Assembly (NCBI GenBank): GCA_025345505.1
Contig: JANVCC010000030.1
Location: forward strand, 6,562,254 to 6,626,253
DNA: 64,000 nt
From: Todiramphus chloris collaris
Taxonomy: Eukaryota > Chordata > Aves > Coraciiformes > Alcedinidae
Direction: 5' to 3'
Shown: one piece after another, positions 24,201 to 37,400 of the stretch
How the letters are laid out: every line of letters starts with the position of its first letter
Position numbering within the stretch: position 1 is the first letter of the stretch
Notes under the pieces: generated by a model
What the model saw: the letters and a program-made list of their open reading frames with translations, nothing else
What the model was told of the DNA's origin: nothing
Databases searched by the model: none
Program-made: the position numbers and the translations under genes

Positions 24201-27200
24201 GAGGCTCCAAACCACTGTACTTTCATTCCACCTTAATTTTGCACTGCAGCCAGGGGAAGGGACAAGATGAGGCCCTACAAGGAGACAAGAGAAACCAAAA
24301 CCACACACGGAACGTGATGCCATGGAAAGCAGGAGATGCAACTGTAGTCCATAGCCCAGGACAGGTGTTTTCTACACAGTATTTTCTTATATCTGCTGCC
24401 CCACATCCTCCTGCCCAGCCAGGACACAGGGACAGGACAGCCCAGAGGCTAGCTGCACGGGTAGAATGTGCCAGGGAAAACCAACTATTTCCACACAGTT
24501 CAGCTCCTAAGACTTTTTTTCAGGTAGAAAAACAGCTCCGATGCTTCTTCACAAATAGTGGCTTTCTAAAAGAAATGAGCATCCTTATAATTCTTTGATT
24601 CCTTTGATGCTATGGCAAGACCACCTGCATCCATCTTCCTTCTTTCTGACGTCTTAGCAGTCTCCACTATCAAGTGAAATTGCTCCATAGTGGAGAAAGT
24701 CACAAAAAGGAGTAAGAGATTCCACCTCCATCCACTTACCGGGGATTTGGTTGGTGAGACATGAATTAAGACAGAACACACAAATCTCTAAAGTTAGCTA
24801 AAAACCATCTCAGTTAAGCATCTGATTCTGAACTATAAGTTTTTACTCTCTGCTAGGTGCTGTGCCCAGCTTCCCCTTGGGAAGTGTGCTGCAGGTTGGC
24901 TGCCAGCAGCACAGATGATGATTAAAACATGCAAGAGATTGCTTAAGAGGTGACCAAGTCCCAGGGGACATCTTCAACTGTGGAACAGTGTTCCCAGAGA
25001 GTTGGTTGCCAATTAAAGATTCATTTCATCTTCAAGAACTAGACCAAGTAAACAAGATCTCTCTAAATTCTCTTTCTCTCTTTGGGGCACTTTGCTCTTC
25101 CCTGGCTGTCTGGAGAGGTCCCCTAAGATACTCATAAAAATCAAATGCAACAAAGAAATCTAAGCACATTAAGAACTGGAAATTCAGTGAGCTAGTCAGA
25201 GATGCCCAAATTAAATTAGCACACCACTATAGTGCTCTTGAATCATCTTTCCAGCTGCAGCCTACATTAATTGAAATACCTGTTTTAAAGGCAGCAACAA
25301 GAAGAAAGGTAGAGGAAAACACTTTGATCTATTAAAAAAAACAAACCCAAAAACATTGAAAAGAACATGTTATAGTGTCAGAAGGAAGAAAGAAAGAGGA
25401 AGGAGACCTAGGAGGACTAAGGATAAACCAAGCATAATACAGCATTAAAAAAATGTTAAAATTAAATGTCAGAGAATATTGGTGAAGAGAGGCCTCAAGA
25501 ATATCTTTGTGTAACTCTTTTTAATCTTCAAAAATTTCAGCACCTATTGAGATAAAATCTGAAGCACCAAAACAGCCACCAAGACAAAAATAAACTCTCA
25601 TGCTTGAAAATGTGTCAGGTGGCTTGTGCCAGGCAGAGTTTATCATACTCTGAGTTTTCCTGTGTAAAATGTGCATTTTCAGCAATTAAATTACTCTAAC
25701 TTGGCCAACTCTAGCCAAAGCATTCAGCTCCTACTTTTAATAAAATATATCCTCTGTCTGTATTCACTCCAAATACAGACACTGCGCAAGTTAGCAAATA
25801 GATAAATAGTAACATGCATGACCCTCTGGACAAGAAATATTTCCATTAGTAGAATTTATTTCACTTTATTTACAATTGCTTCTTCTCAATGCAATGGCAT
25901 CAGCTCTTATTTATAGTGATGTTTTCACCAGGCAGAATTAGGTCTTAGTCATCCATGAAAACCCCAGTGTTTTCATGAGAACAGATTCATCTAAGCACAC
26001 TTTAATACAAATCACTTAGGAAGCATCCAACAAGATACACAGCGAGGAAGCTCTACTGCTCTTCGAAAGCTGAGAAAATGATATTGCAGCAAAAGCCATA
26101 GTATTATGAAAGCTAACTTCAGGGAAAATAAATACTGACTTCTAGGAGAGACAAACTATTCCAAAAAAGACCATTCTTCAAGTTTTCAGAAGTGTAATGA
26201 ATAGATTAGCCAAACTAACAATTAATGTTTATTAACCCAAAATCCACAGCATTTAGAACAAAGCTTTTCAAGGACAGATGATCTGATCCTTTGCCTGATA
26301 ACCCAAATCCCTCTGAAAGCCAGCACAAGCATTTCGCTGGCAAAAGACAACACAAATGGAGGAAAAAAAGAAATCCTCACCAGGATGTGAGATTCCCGTA
26401 AACCAGGAATAAACATGTCCACGTTTTTCTCTTCATCTACCTTTGCACAGATTTCCTGATGTTGCCTGAACTTAGCCCAAGCACTAAGTCAGCCTCCATC
26501 TGTTCTCCTGGGCAAGGAAGCAAACTGACAATTGTTCAGTGACCCCGGGAGCTCCCACGGATGCTGGGCTGGCGTGAGAGGCAAAGAAACCTCCCCCAAC
26601 TCTCGAATACAAATACTTCTCCCCAGACCATCATACACCAAAGGGTATCAAGTTGTGTTTTCTTAACCAGGTAGAATTGCTCATCTTGCTTATTGTGTGT
26701 GGGGAGCCCAGCTTTCCTTATTTCTCTGCCTTGCCCCAATATGTTTGGATGTACAGGACACATATGCCAGTAGAGCACTGCCCTGCTGGGTAGCAGCTCC
26801 TAGACTAGAAAATAGACTCATCTAAATAGCTAAATTAAACCAAAGTCACTTAGTATTCTACATTTTACTCTACAAATAAAAACATGCCTCCAGTCTGCCT
26901 CTGCAGCATAAGACATCACAATATGCTCTTACTTGAGCTGTATCAGAGCTAAGGACAGCTTTTTGTGTCAGCCCTGGTTTGTGCAAACTGTCAAGAAGCA
27001 AAACATTTGTCTGAATGGGATAAGTGACAGAAGAATGGGACACAAGCCACCAAACTGGGCAACCTGAGGCCAGGGCAGGTGAGGTGAGATCAGCCCGAGG
27101 CAAGATCTCAGCAGCAGGAAAATGTACTTGTCTTTGTGTTATATTTAATTGCAACAGTTCCTGTAAAAGCACCAGCGTAACTGTATGCAACAGTCGTTTT

Positions 27201-27933
27201 GTTTCACCAAAAAATACTAGTTGTGGAAAAGCTAATTTCTTAAAAACCAAAGTGCTTTACAAAACATTTTCCTTAACTCACACTTCATATTTTGTTTTTT
27301 AAATTTATGCTTTAATTCATTAAAAATACCCCCACATTTCCTAAACTATAAGTTACATTGAGCTGAGATGTTGGGCTCTACAGTTCAAATTAGCCAGCCA
27401 TCAGGTTTGGTTTGTAGATGAATTCCCACACTAAGCAGATGTTACCAGCTCAGAGCTCTCAGAAATATGAAGCTCTTCAACGTAACTATTCCCATTATTC
27501 AAATTCTCCTTATGGAAATAAAGGAGAGAACAAAAGGCTTAGCTGAAGATGCTTAAAAGTTCATGCATATGCCATTGGAGCTATCAAAAGGTGCATTAAA
27601 CACCTTCCAAGAGGAACGCACCCATCTGTTTTATGCTGTCTTGCAGACAGTTAGTCTAATTAAGCCTCCAAGGCAGGGTACAGTTCCCTAGTGGGGTCTG
27701 AACTCTATTCAAATTTAGAATAATTTCAAAATCCTTGAGCCTTTGATTGATGTCCCAGTTATTTTGTGACCATTCAAGGGATTCCTCTGCTTGCCTTTCT
27801 TTTTGTAAGATGACTAATTACTGCATAGTCCATACCAGTTAACACTGATATTTTCAATTTAGACCATTAATGCTATTTCTGAAATGCAAGAGGACTTCAG
27901 GCTTGGTCACCAAGGTGAGGGGTAAAAAAAAAC

Positions 27934-27961
27934 CCATATATATATACACACACACACACGT
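27934..27961. repeat. TA/CA dinucleotide microsatellite
   Basis: CCATATATATATACACACAC passes from (TA)n to (CA)n, a common compound microsatellite. It is probably length-variable. Confidence 0.85.
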
Positions 27962-28180
27962 ACTAGCCTTAGCTATTCCTTAATGGAAAACAATTCAGGA
28001 TTTCTGCATTTAAATCCCAAATAAGTTAAAAACCAACAACCACTTGATCCTACGGAGATCTTGACATGGGTATATAGCCAATACAATGTGTCAGTCTGGG
28101 CTATTGGGCAACCATGGCAGGCAGTCACACCAGGAGGAACACACTGTCATTAAGTAGGTAAAGACAAGCAATAGGTGTTT

Positions 28181-28199
28181 CCCCCCCCCCCCCCCCCCC
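28181..28199. repeat. Poly-C homopolymer, 19 bases
   Basis: An unbroken run of 19 C preceded by GTTT. It is poly-G on the minus strand and so able in principle to form a G-quadruplex. Its length is also prone to assembly and sequencing error. Confidence 0.9.
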
Positions 28200-30610
28200 A
28201 AGAACTGACTACTCAGAAATTCAAGGGAAAGAAAAAAAAGTATTGCATTTATGAAGATCCTGGTCTTTGTTTAAAGATTTCTCTTCCAAACATCCTGAAC
28301 AGTCATAAAAATACATCCAATTCTCCTGCATACACCCTCCAAAATTCACTAAGCTCTCTCTAATATACTTTATTAAATGAACATCCACCCAAAATCCTTC
28401 ACAATTTAATTCCAGAAAAATAAACACCCCTTAGCCTAGATCTAGAATTACCTCTGAAGTACAAATATCATCATGTTTAATGTGCCAGAAGTTGGCTTAC
28501 AGCTGGAATGAATCTCTGAGGTCTGTGGAGATATATGCACCAAAGCCAAACACTGAATTGGTCTCAGTATCTACATGTAATTCACAAGTTCAATAAGGTC
28601 CATACTAAGTGGACTTGTTTTATGCCACTGAGTTCCATTTCACGTGTTTCATTTGAATATTACTCAAAGGTATAAAGATCAAAGGTGTAAAGATCTCACA
28701 TGGGTGCAACCTTGATAAATTAGAGAAGGTGTTTATTAGAACTACATATACCAGAGTCAGATATTCTGGCTTTAATTAAACCAACTTAAAATAATTAAAA
28801 AAATATTTACAACTATTCCATATCAGACAGGTTCTCCAGTAGGATCCACTGAGAAACCATGATTAGGATGCAAAGGAAGCTTATCTAACTACTAAACTTT
28901 TTATACTTGGAGTAACACAAACAATCTCAACTTCACAGCTTTGCAAAGAGTTAAATATTTTCAATACCAACATTAAAAGATAAAGCCAATATTTCCCCCA
29001 TAAAGATTTTGAAATGACTGTTTAAATGTCAAACAGCACAACAGTATTTTCATGGATTAGATGTTACCAAATATCAGCTTATCCTCAATAAAGTGTCCAC
29101 ATCCTGCAACTGGGGAAATATTCTCAGAGCCAGGAGGACTTTTCTGCTGATCAGAATGTGTTTTCTTTCTGCTCTATCCATCAAAATAAAATCTCTCTCC
29201 ATCTAACCTGCTGAGGAGTAGACAGCAGCAACTGGGACCAGGACCAGGTTCTCCAGGTGAACCTGTTTGCTCCCAGCCACCAGGTAGCCCCTTAAGAACA
29301 TCAAGTCTTAAAAGCAGTATTTATTTTATGTTTCTATTAATTCTTCTTGTAAACGATCCATTATCTGTCAAACATCTTCCTGCTTCACATGCAGAACAGA
29401 ATATTAGGAAATCTGGCTAAAATTAAAGTCATGTCACTTAACTCAAGATGGCTAGTAAAGCAATTGACCTCTAGAAGAAAAATCTCTCATTTTGAATTCC
29501 CATCTCAGAAGAGAGCTGCAGCTGAAATCACACTCCGCAGAAAAAGAAAATGACTGTTTCATGAGACTAAATCATGTTATGAAGGAAAAAAATATTTTCC
29601 ATTATTAGTTGCCGTATAAATAAGAAATGTACAATTACTTCTTACAGCTCTCTGCATGTTCTGAAATACTATTTTTGTCAGAAGTATAATTGAAATGACT
29701 CTCCCCGACACTTGGGCTTCATTAAATATGAATTCATAGCTTTTACTAAAGGATATCTGAAAATATTAGATACTTAGCATGCTATCATTAGGCATCCAGG
29801 AACATGTTGTTATTACAGACAAGGATGGCAGTGAGCTACAGAGACACGAACAATGAAGAAATGTGTCATCCTACCCAGCCAGGTAGTTACGGGTAACATG
29901 ATTATTTTACAATAGTTGACCTAAATGAAAGATAAAGGATTAAAAAGCCATTACTCTGGATATTGGTATCCTCTAACTTTTCCCCCCTTGAAGCTGTTCT
30001 GAAATATTGACTTTGTAAGGACATCATCACTGCTTTTTCAGACTAAACTGATTGGATTTGAGCCTACATAAATAAAGCAGAGAAAAGAGTCTCAGACATC
30101 CCCAAGCAAATATCAATTATTTCTTTGAAAGGCAAAGCAAGACCACAGTTATTATACCTATTCAGAGACAGGCACCAGAGCCACAACATTTCACACAATA
30201 AAATAAGATAGAGGATTAATATGCACCACTGCCAAATTTTATGACTTTTTGGAAGACTCCCAGAGTAACTTATAGAGCTGGTTTATATAGCATGCAGCAT
30301 AGTTACACAGGAACATATACAGGTAGCACCTCTGCCCCAAAGAGGAGGACAAGCACAGCACAGAGTTGCACAAGGGAGTCCACAGGTGCCCATGGTGGGT
30401 CTGAGCTTGTGAAAAAAGAGCTGAAGGAAGCAGTGGCTTGAGGCGGCCTACCTCAGGATGTTCTACTGGGTGCCTGTGGGAGACCCCAAAGTTAAGATCA
30501 CAGTGCAGACCACAGAAGCAGAGGGATCAAACCCTGTCATGCCCACACCAGAAGCAAGCCACTAGCTGCAGCTGCCCAATTAATGCAAAGCTTTCAGAAG
30601 GTCATGCTGA

Positions 30611-30905
30611 ATCACAGAGTCATTCAGGTTGGAAAAGAACTTTAAGAGAGAGACCAACCACTAACCCTGTCTATCAAGTCCACCTCTTAAGCCATATCCC
30701 CAGGCACCACATCTATATGGCTTTTAAACACATCCAGGGATGATGACTCAACCATCTCTCTAGGCAGCCTGTTCCAGTGTGTGACAACCCTTTCAGTGAA
30801 AATTTTTTTTCCCCATGTTGAGTCTAAGCCTCCCCTGGTGCAGCTTAAGGCCATTCCCTTCTGTTCTAGCACTAGTTAGTTATTTGTGATAAGAGACCAG
30901 TACCT
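30611..30905 (-). mobile_element. CR1 LINE 3' part including the end of ORF2
   Basis: The plus strand shows 'ATCACAGAGTCATTCAGGTT', 'CCAGGCACCACATCTATATG' and 'GGCAGCCTGTTCCAGTGTGT', the reverse complement of a CR1 tail. On the minus strand, 30872-30687 encodes [18 protein letters not shown], the C-terminal signature of CR1 ORF2 proteins, followed by [12 protein letters not shown]. The frame remains open over this short stretch, but the element is heavily 5' truncated and lacks the reverse transcriptase core, so it is dead. Confidence 0.88.
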
Positions 30906-33900
30906 GCTGAAGGCTGAGTACTCAAAACAAAGGGGCTTAGGTCTCAGGACTCCTGGATATCTTTGATTTCCATCAGGTTTCTTGGTTCTTCTTTTGCAAG
31001 GGGAGAATCACAATATAAAACAGCTTCTAGCCTGTCCTGGCTGCAGATTTTCATTGCTTGCCTTATTTTTTACCTCCTACTTAAGAAGGTACCAGTAGAA
31101 ATTCTTTGACAGAAAGCTAAGAAAAGCTATGAGGAGAATACTGATTTTTCTTGCTTTCAGGCAGAGCATTACTTGACAAAGAGACGTGAACTGCTCCAGC
31201 AAAGCAGCTTCTCCTGGAGGAACACACCAGGTGATGAGGCTGCCAGGAATCCCCAAGTCCAATGGGGAGTCTCCACATGTGGACTACAGACAAAATGGTC
31301 CAAGGTACCCCAGCAGACCCTGAGCTCTGCATGTCTGTGCCGATTAGATGTAAACCAGAGCATCTGTAAAGCTGGAGCTACTAGACAACCAGGAAAGAGA
31401 AACTTCAGCACAAGAGTAATAAACTGTTGGTTACCAAAAGCTGAACAGTTTTGGTTTAGATCTTTAGCAGAAGAGTTAAACCCCAACTTGCTGCTATAGT
31501 ATTCACTTCCATGTGGAATCAAGTGTGTAGTATGAAAGCTAGACCCCAAACCCGAGGTGACAGGAGACCTGACAGAGAGCCACAAGCATGACTGCACATC
31601 ATGGATCTGGTCCTTTGCCAAGCCCTGCATCCATCAGCACATTTCCTCCCGCCTGGAGCTTATGGATAGGACAAGTAAATTTCCATTCCCTGGTTCATTG
31701 TGGACAAGTTCAACAGAAGCAGCTCTGTTCCCTAACCCGCTAATTAGCCAAGGGATCAAAGGGGCCATCAAGCACCTTCTTAATTACAGCAAAACAAGCT
31801 GGATCTGATTCCAGCAAAAGGGCTTTGTTATATTGAGTAAAGGAAAGTTGGAAGCTCCCCCCATCACTATGGCTTTGATCAGACAAGTGTTCAAGGAGAA
31901 GAAAGTAAAAGCAACAGAGCTGAGAGCTCAGATTAATTCTTCTCTGAATAGGAGATAAGAAGGATGTTTTGCTATCCAGTGTCAATGAGAAAGTAGAGCA
32001 AAGGACCACCAAAACACTGGTTGGAATCAATGGTTTCTTTAACATTTCAATAAGAAATATTTACCCTTTTCTGATAGCAAAAGGCATCAACAGGGATAGG
32101 TTTGTATTACAAAAACTGCAATCTGAACTGCATTGGGGATTTTAAATACCTGATGCTTAGGAGCACTTAGATTCATTTGGTGCAAAATATGTTTACAGGG
32201 CCTCTTACACACTTCAGATGAAGCATAATTTTCCATGTCCCCATAAGTTTCATGATGCAGGCTCAACCCTCCTCTCAAGGTCGTGATTTAATTGTATGAA
32301 ACCATATTGAAAACCTATATATGGATATTTAAAGTTGTACTGTAATAGTTCAACTGTATCCTGAAAATTTATCTAGATTATAAAAAAAACATAGAAGGAA
32401 TAGAGAGTAATAACCATGAGATCATACAGAACCAAGATTTTAATTATTTATATTGAAATAAATTGTACTGGAAGACGTTTTCAAGGGAGTTTAAAGACAA
32501 CTGGCTTCAAAGTGGCTTTAAAATCCAGTATCTTTTGAAAGTCTACCCATCATTAATATCAGTAACTCCTGCTGGACAGAAATAGTCTGGAAATAAATAT
32601 GCAGCGCATCACAAAGAAACACAGAGAAGTAATCAGATAAATATCTGCTTCCCACACTATGCTTCTAGCCTCCTACACAAGAAGGAGCTCAACTTCAGGG
32701 TTAATTAGTAGCCAGGAGATAAGAGCATCTTCCCTGTTTGATGCACAGTGCGCATACTGTCCTTGGCAGCTGTGAGCAGCAAGTGCAAGACAACAAGTGC
32801 AGGCTGTACCCACCTCCTCTGCCTTCACAAGTCATCTGGAACATTATCAGGTTTGAGTCCTTCATGCCCTTTGACTCTTCTACCCTCTCCTCATATGAAA
32901 ATGTTTTTCCTCCTGGGGTTTCACCAGTGTACAAAACAACACAAAACCCCTCATTTTCCAGTGGTTTTTGTTTGATGTACAACAGCCACCCCAGGAACAG
33001 TGAGCCCTCAGCTGCAGAGGTAACAGCAGGTCTCCAGTCAACAGTTCATTGCATTTACCAGCTTTCAATTATTTTTTCTTGTTTTGTCTTTCACTATCAA
33101 TTCACTTGTTTTATTTTCAGACTGTAGGATGAGGGATATTCTGTAAGGCTATTCCATGGACTGGGCCTTCAAAGGTTTTGGGGTTTGTTTGTGGTTTTTT
33201 ATTTGTTTGGTTGGCATTTTGTTTTGGGTTTTTTTTTTTTGGGTTTGGTTGGGTGTTTTTTTGTTTGTTTGTTTTTTTAATAAAAATAGTTAGAAAAAAA
33301 TTAGCTCCCAGTACCCTCATGAACTTGGAGGTCACTCACCACAGGGCCTGCTCATTGTAATGCCATAGGTACAGCTGTGTAGCTGAGACCTTTCTAAATC
33401 TATGTACCAAAGTACATCATGAAAACACAACATTTTGCCTCTTATGAAATTATAGTAGCTTTAGGAGGTAGGGTATTAATATGAAAAATGGCAACCTGCC
33501 CTTGTTTTAAGGTCAGGATAAAGGCAGTTGCATCATTCCAGGCTACCTATCACCTGACTTCCACTGTCAGCTACTCCTCAGCCACAAAAGTCCAGTTACC
33601 ACCAGAAAACAGACCAGCTAAGAGAGTATTAATAACAATAATTAATAACCCAGCTATATCATCTTGGCCATGAATAAATTACATTAAAACATCCAGTAAC
33701 TCTTGAATACAATGCCTACAATTAGTCTGCTGTGAAAATAGGACAATACTGCACAACAGAAGGGCATCTTAAACTCCTTGGCAATACTTCCTGATCCTGT
33801 CCTTGAACTAAATCTGTACCCTAGAGAGTTGTGCATCATCGTGCACATGTGCATATAAGCACACACACTTCAACCAAACAAAAGGGGACCTCTACAAGAA

Positions 33901-34240
33901 GCAACTTGCTTGTTGCTGCAAAAAGTCTGGGGTCAACCAACCTTTGCTCATATAGGCAGTGACCTGACAATCCAACAGCTGACACCTGCCCTCCTTCTGG
34001 GAGGGGTTCTAGGAGTCATTTCCCCACAAATACATCACCTGCAGGAACCAGCATCAAGTATGGACAAAGATTTGGTTCCACGGCTCATAACAATGCAACT
34101 CCATTGTGCCTCCCTCAAGAAAAAAAAAACAGCACAATCACTTTGGTAAAAAAATAACACACCCTTGTTTGAAGCTACTTTCAACACAACACACTTAAGT
34201 GATGCTTATTTTAAGATGATAGGAGACAGAAATAGCTGTT
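30906..34240. other. Non-coding stretch, with open frames on both strands at 31.2-31.6 kb
   Basis: There is no firm gene. At 31169-31630 both strands are open over long stretches (153 codons minus, 108 plus). The plus frame includes RNFSTRVINCW, reminiscent of a LINE ORF2 tail, but nothing else confirms this. A T/G-rich tract lies at 33176-33285. The remainder is AT-rich and intron-like. Confidence 0.4.
33176..33285 (+). repeat. T/G-rich low-complexity tract
   Basis: The plus strand is GT-dominated, for example TTTGTTTGGTTGGCATTTTG and GGGTTTGGTTGGGTGTTTTT. It is the same class as the tracts at 1.2 and 21.1 kb. The frames over it at 33117-33360 are compositional artefacts. Confidence 0.78.
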
Positions 34241-34415
34241 TCACAGAATCTCAGCATGGTAGTAGTTGAAGGGACCTCTGGAAATCACCTTGTCCAACCC
34301 CCCTGCTCCAGCAGGGTCACACAGAGCAGGGAGCCCAGCATCGCATTGCCCAGGAGGGTTTGGAATCTCTCCAGAGAAGGAGACTCCACAACCTCTCTGA
34401 GCAACCTAACCCAAC
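34241..34415 (-). mobile_element. CR1 LINE 3' end
   Basis: The plus strand begins 'TCACAGAATCTCAGCATGGT', then 'GAAGGGACCTCTGGAAATCA', 'CAGCAGGGTCACACAGAGCA' and 'GGAATCTCTCCAGAGAAGGA'. This is a CR1 tail in minus orientation. It is the same subfamily as the copy at 40.0 kb, with which it shares the 'TTTGGAATCTCTCCAGAGAA' block exactly. Confidence 0.9.
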
Positions 34416-37400
34416 ATTTAGTAAGAAACCAAGAGGAGCAACAGATAAAGCACACACTTAAATCTCAGATTAAATTGTGTATTGCAGAATAAATGATGTA
34501 TTGCAGTCAATTTTATAAAATGGTTTTAAATACTTATCAGAAACACTGACCTAGGTATCATTAAAAAAATAAATTTAACATATAGAAGAGAATTAACAAG
34601 CTCAGCTGCCTTGATTCTCACTTTAAATAAAAATTCTAGAAGGTGCTTTGCTCAAAATCTAGATGTGCATGGGTCTGAACTCATTCGGATGGTGACCCAG
34701 CATGGCTAGAAAGGAGGGACATCACTTGGCTCTGTCCTTGTACTACACAAGCCTCCCATCTGTTTACCTTCTACAGGGTTCACAGAAGAAAAGCAGAGAC
34801 ACACAAACACGCACTCACAACACAAGACTGTAGTAAATAGTGAATCCAGAAGTCAGACAACTCCACTATCAGTGAATTATGCTCCCCTGATGAAGTAACA
34901 TCTTGTTCCCTTCCCCCTCCTGGAGGACAGAGAGCAAAATATGGGTTTTAGTACGGAGGAAAGCTTGTTCCACTGGTGCTACCTCTGAAGCAGGACAGAT
35001 CCACTTCAAAGTCTTCTAGGGCAGAAGCAGAGTTTTATTTTACAAGGAACTAAAAGACTTCCAAAGCCCTGCAAACTAGCTACCGTAGTTCAGATACAGT
35101 ATTCATCATTGCATCCTATGCTTTCAGTAAAAATAATGGGGGGAGGGAAGAAGAACCAAACTGAGTTCATAACAGGAGTAAAACTGCACCACATCCTGGT
35201 TTCCCAGGGTTTGCTTCTGAGTCTGCAAAAGGCTTTTGAATTCTCTAGACATCGTCCCCGTTGCTGAATAGCAAACAATTAAAAATGAACTTAATTCCTT
35301 AAAATGCATTAAGACAAAAGGACATAAGGAGCCTGAGACTGAGCACCCAACATCCTTCCTTTATAGTTGCAGCTGAAAAGCATCAGACCAGTGTTATTGG
35401 TTTTAATGACAGAACAGGTACAGCCAAGAACAGTGGTGTGTTAAAGGCATGAAGAATTGAGTTAGCACTACAGTGTTTTGTAGTTATTTTACATCCATCA
35501 GAACTTTATTTCTGTCATTCATCAGTATCCATGCCTTGTGCCTGTGCACATAAAGTGTGTTTATGAGAATGAGATGAGTTTCCATCTGGAGTGTCTTGAC
35601 TTGATTTATGAGAAGAGATTTAGTAAGTGGTTATCAAACACTTTTTCGATTCTGCTTTTAATGTAGCATGGACAGAGATTTAAGAGTCCTGGTGATCAAT
35701 GAGATGCAAAAGACAGAATGGGGTTTCTTTTTCAAATTGCCTTTCAACTATCTTGTAAATATTGATAGACAAAATGAGGAGAATTTATGAAAACATAAAT
35801 TAAATCCACACTTCCTATAAAACTGGATTAGAATGTATTGATCGTACAATAAAAGCCCACAGTTTAGTGTTAATAAGCTACAAATGATGTATCCAAAGTG
35901 AGGAACATCCTCTTTAAAGTTGCCGGAGAAGATGCAACACGCTCCCCTTCTGAAGGCTTTGCAACCCTCTTCAAGTGAGGGGGTTAACCAGTAAAATAAG
36001 AAAAATCCAAGTCAGACATTTAACATACTTTGTTTTTCTAGTGATTAATAGTATTGGAAGAGATTTCACCAGTTCCAGTTGGCTTTATGTCATGTCCCAA
36101 GCAGAGCTCAAGGATAAATCCATACTAGTGATTAAAGAAAGAGGCATTACCGGGATTTCAAATTCTTAGAAGTTGTCCACAAGAAATCCATGGGCTAGAA
36201 CATACTTGCAGAATGCGTTAAAAACCTAACACTGACTTTCAAATGAGCTCAAGAAAAGTCTTAGTGTTCTCAGACAATTTGAAAAGAAAAAAGTTATATT
36301 TCCTGGATAACTCCTTCAGAGTGATTGCACATTCATCTCAAGCGGCATTTTAGATACAGATACACTTAGGCTATAAGATAAAGCAGACATGCGCTTCTAC
36401 TGTGAATATATCTGCAGCATCTCAGGAAAAAAATCCACCTTCAATCAGCCTGGTGTTTACAGGCTGAATATCCAGCACAGAATTTTTTGAGACAGTGCAA
36501 GATACCAAGAAAAAGTGTAGATGTAAAGACTGTGATAAGACCAGAAAAGCAAGGAAGTCACCTGCAAGTGAAAAGTTGTTTATAGCCCTGCAACCTTGTA
36601 CGCTCAGTATTTTTTGGTCAGCATGCAATTATAACAACCCTGTACACAATGAAAGCGCTAAAAAAAAAGTTTCACATCAACACCACCACTGTTCAGTAGC
36701 TGCTGGGGGGTACATGTCCCTAATCAAGCAGGTTTGGGTTACAGGCACTAGTAAGCCTGATAGCAAGAGGAAAGAACTAAAAAAAACCCAAAAAAACAGG
36801 AAATAAGCAAGGCTTGGGAGGACAGATCACAGGAATAGTCTCAGAAGACTGGTAGAAGTCTCTAGAGTTATGCTAACGTTTCAAATGTAGGAGATCTTGA
36901 AGTGGAAATTTGGCCAGGATGAACAGCTTGTTGGGAGAAGATTGAGCAATAGCAAAGCAAAGAAATGGTGTTTCCAGAACAAATAAGGAAAAAAAAATAT
37001 TGGAATACTGAAGTCTAATGCATTTCTAGCACTTGACGAAACAGAACAGTAGATGATATCCTGGCTTTAGGCTAAGCTTGCAAACAACAGACTTTGACTA
37101 CTCAAACTGGTCTGATCATTCAGCATGCTGTCCAACAGTGAAGCCCTTCGTAAGATTATACCACTCCCATTCGGTTGCATTATGTGGTTAAACAGACCTT
37201 TTATCTCTCCCACTTTGCCACGTAGGGTACAATTCACGGATTGCATGATCCATGTGAATAAAATATTTAGACTATGAAAGATTAAGCATCACTTATTGCG
37301 CTTTGCAATACTGGTATCAATCATGTAGCTGCTAGAATATTCTGTTACCAGCTCAGAAAAAATAGAGTGCTCACTACTAGAGCATGGATACAATTTAACA

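Larger units (their letters stand above)
16483..30610. other. Long non-coding stretch with low-complexity tracts
   Basis: About 14 kb, mostly intron-like. Besides the weak exon candidate near 17.3 kb it holds an (AC)n run near 18246-18260, A/C- and T/G-rich tracts (19.77-19.87, 20.65-20.71 and 21.05-21.27 kb), a TA/CA microsatellite near 27936-27960 and a 19-base poly-C at 28181-28199. Open frames at 20972-21354 are translations of the T/G tract. I found no recognisable transposon, tRNA or gene. Confidence 0.5.
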
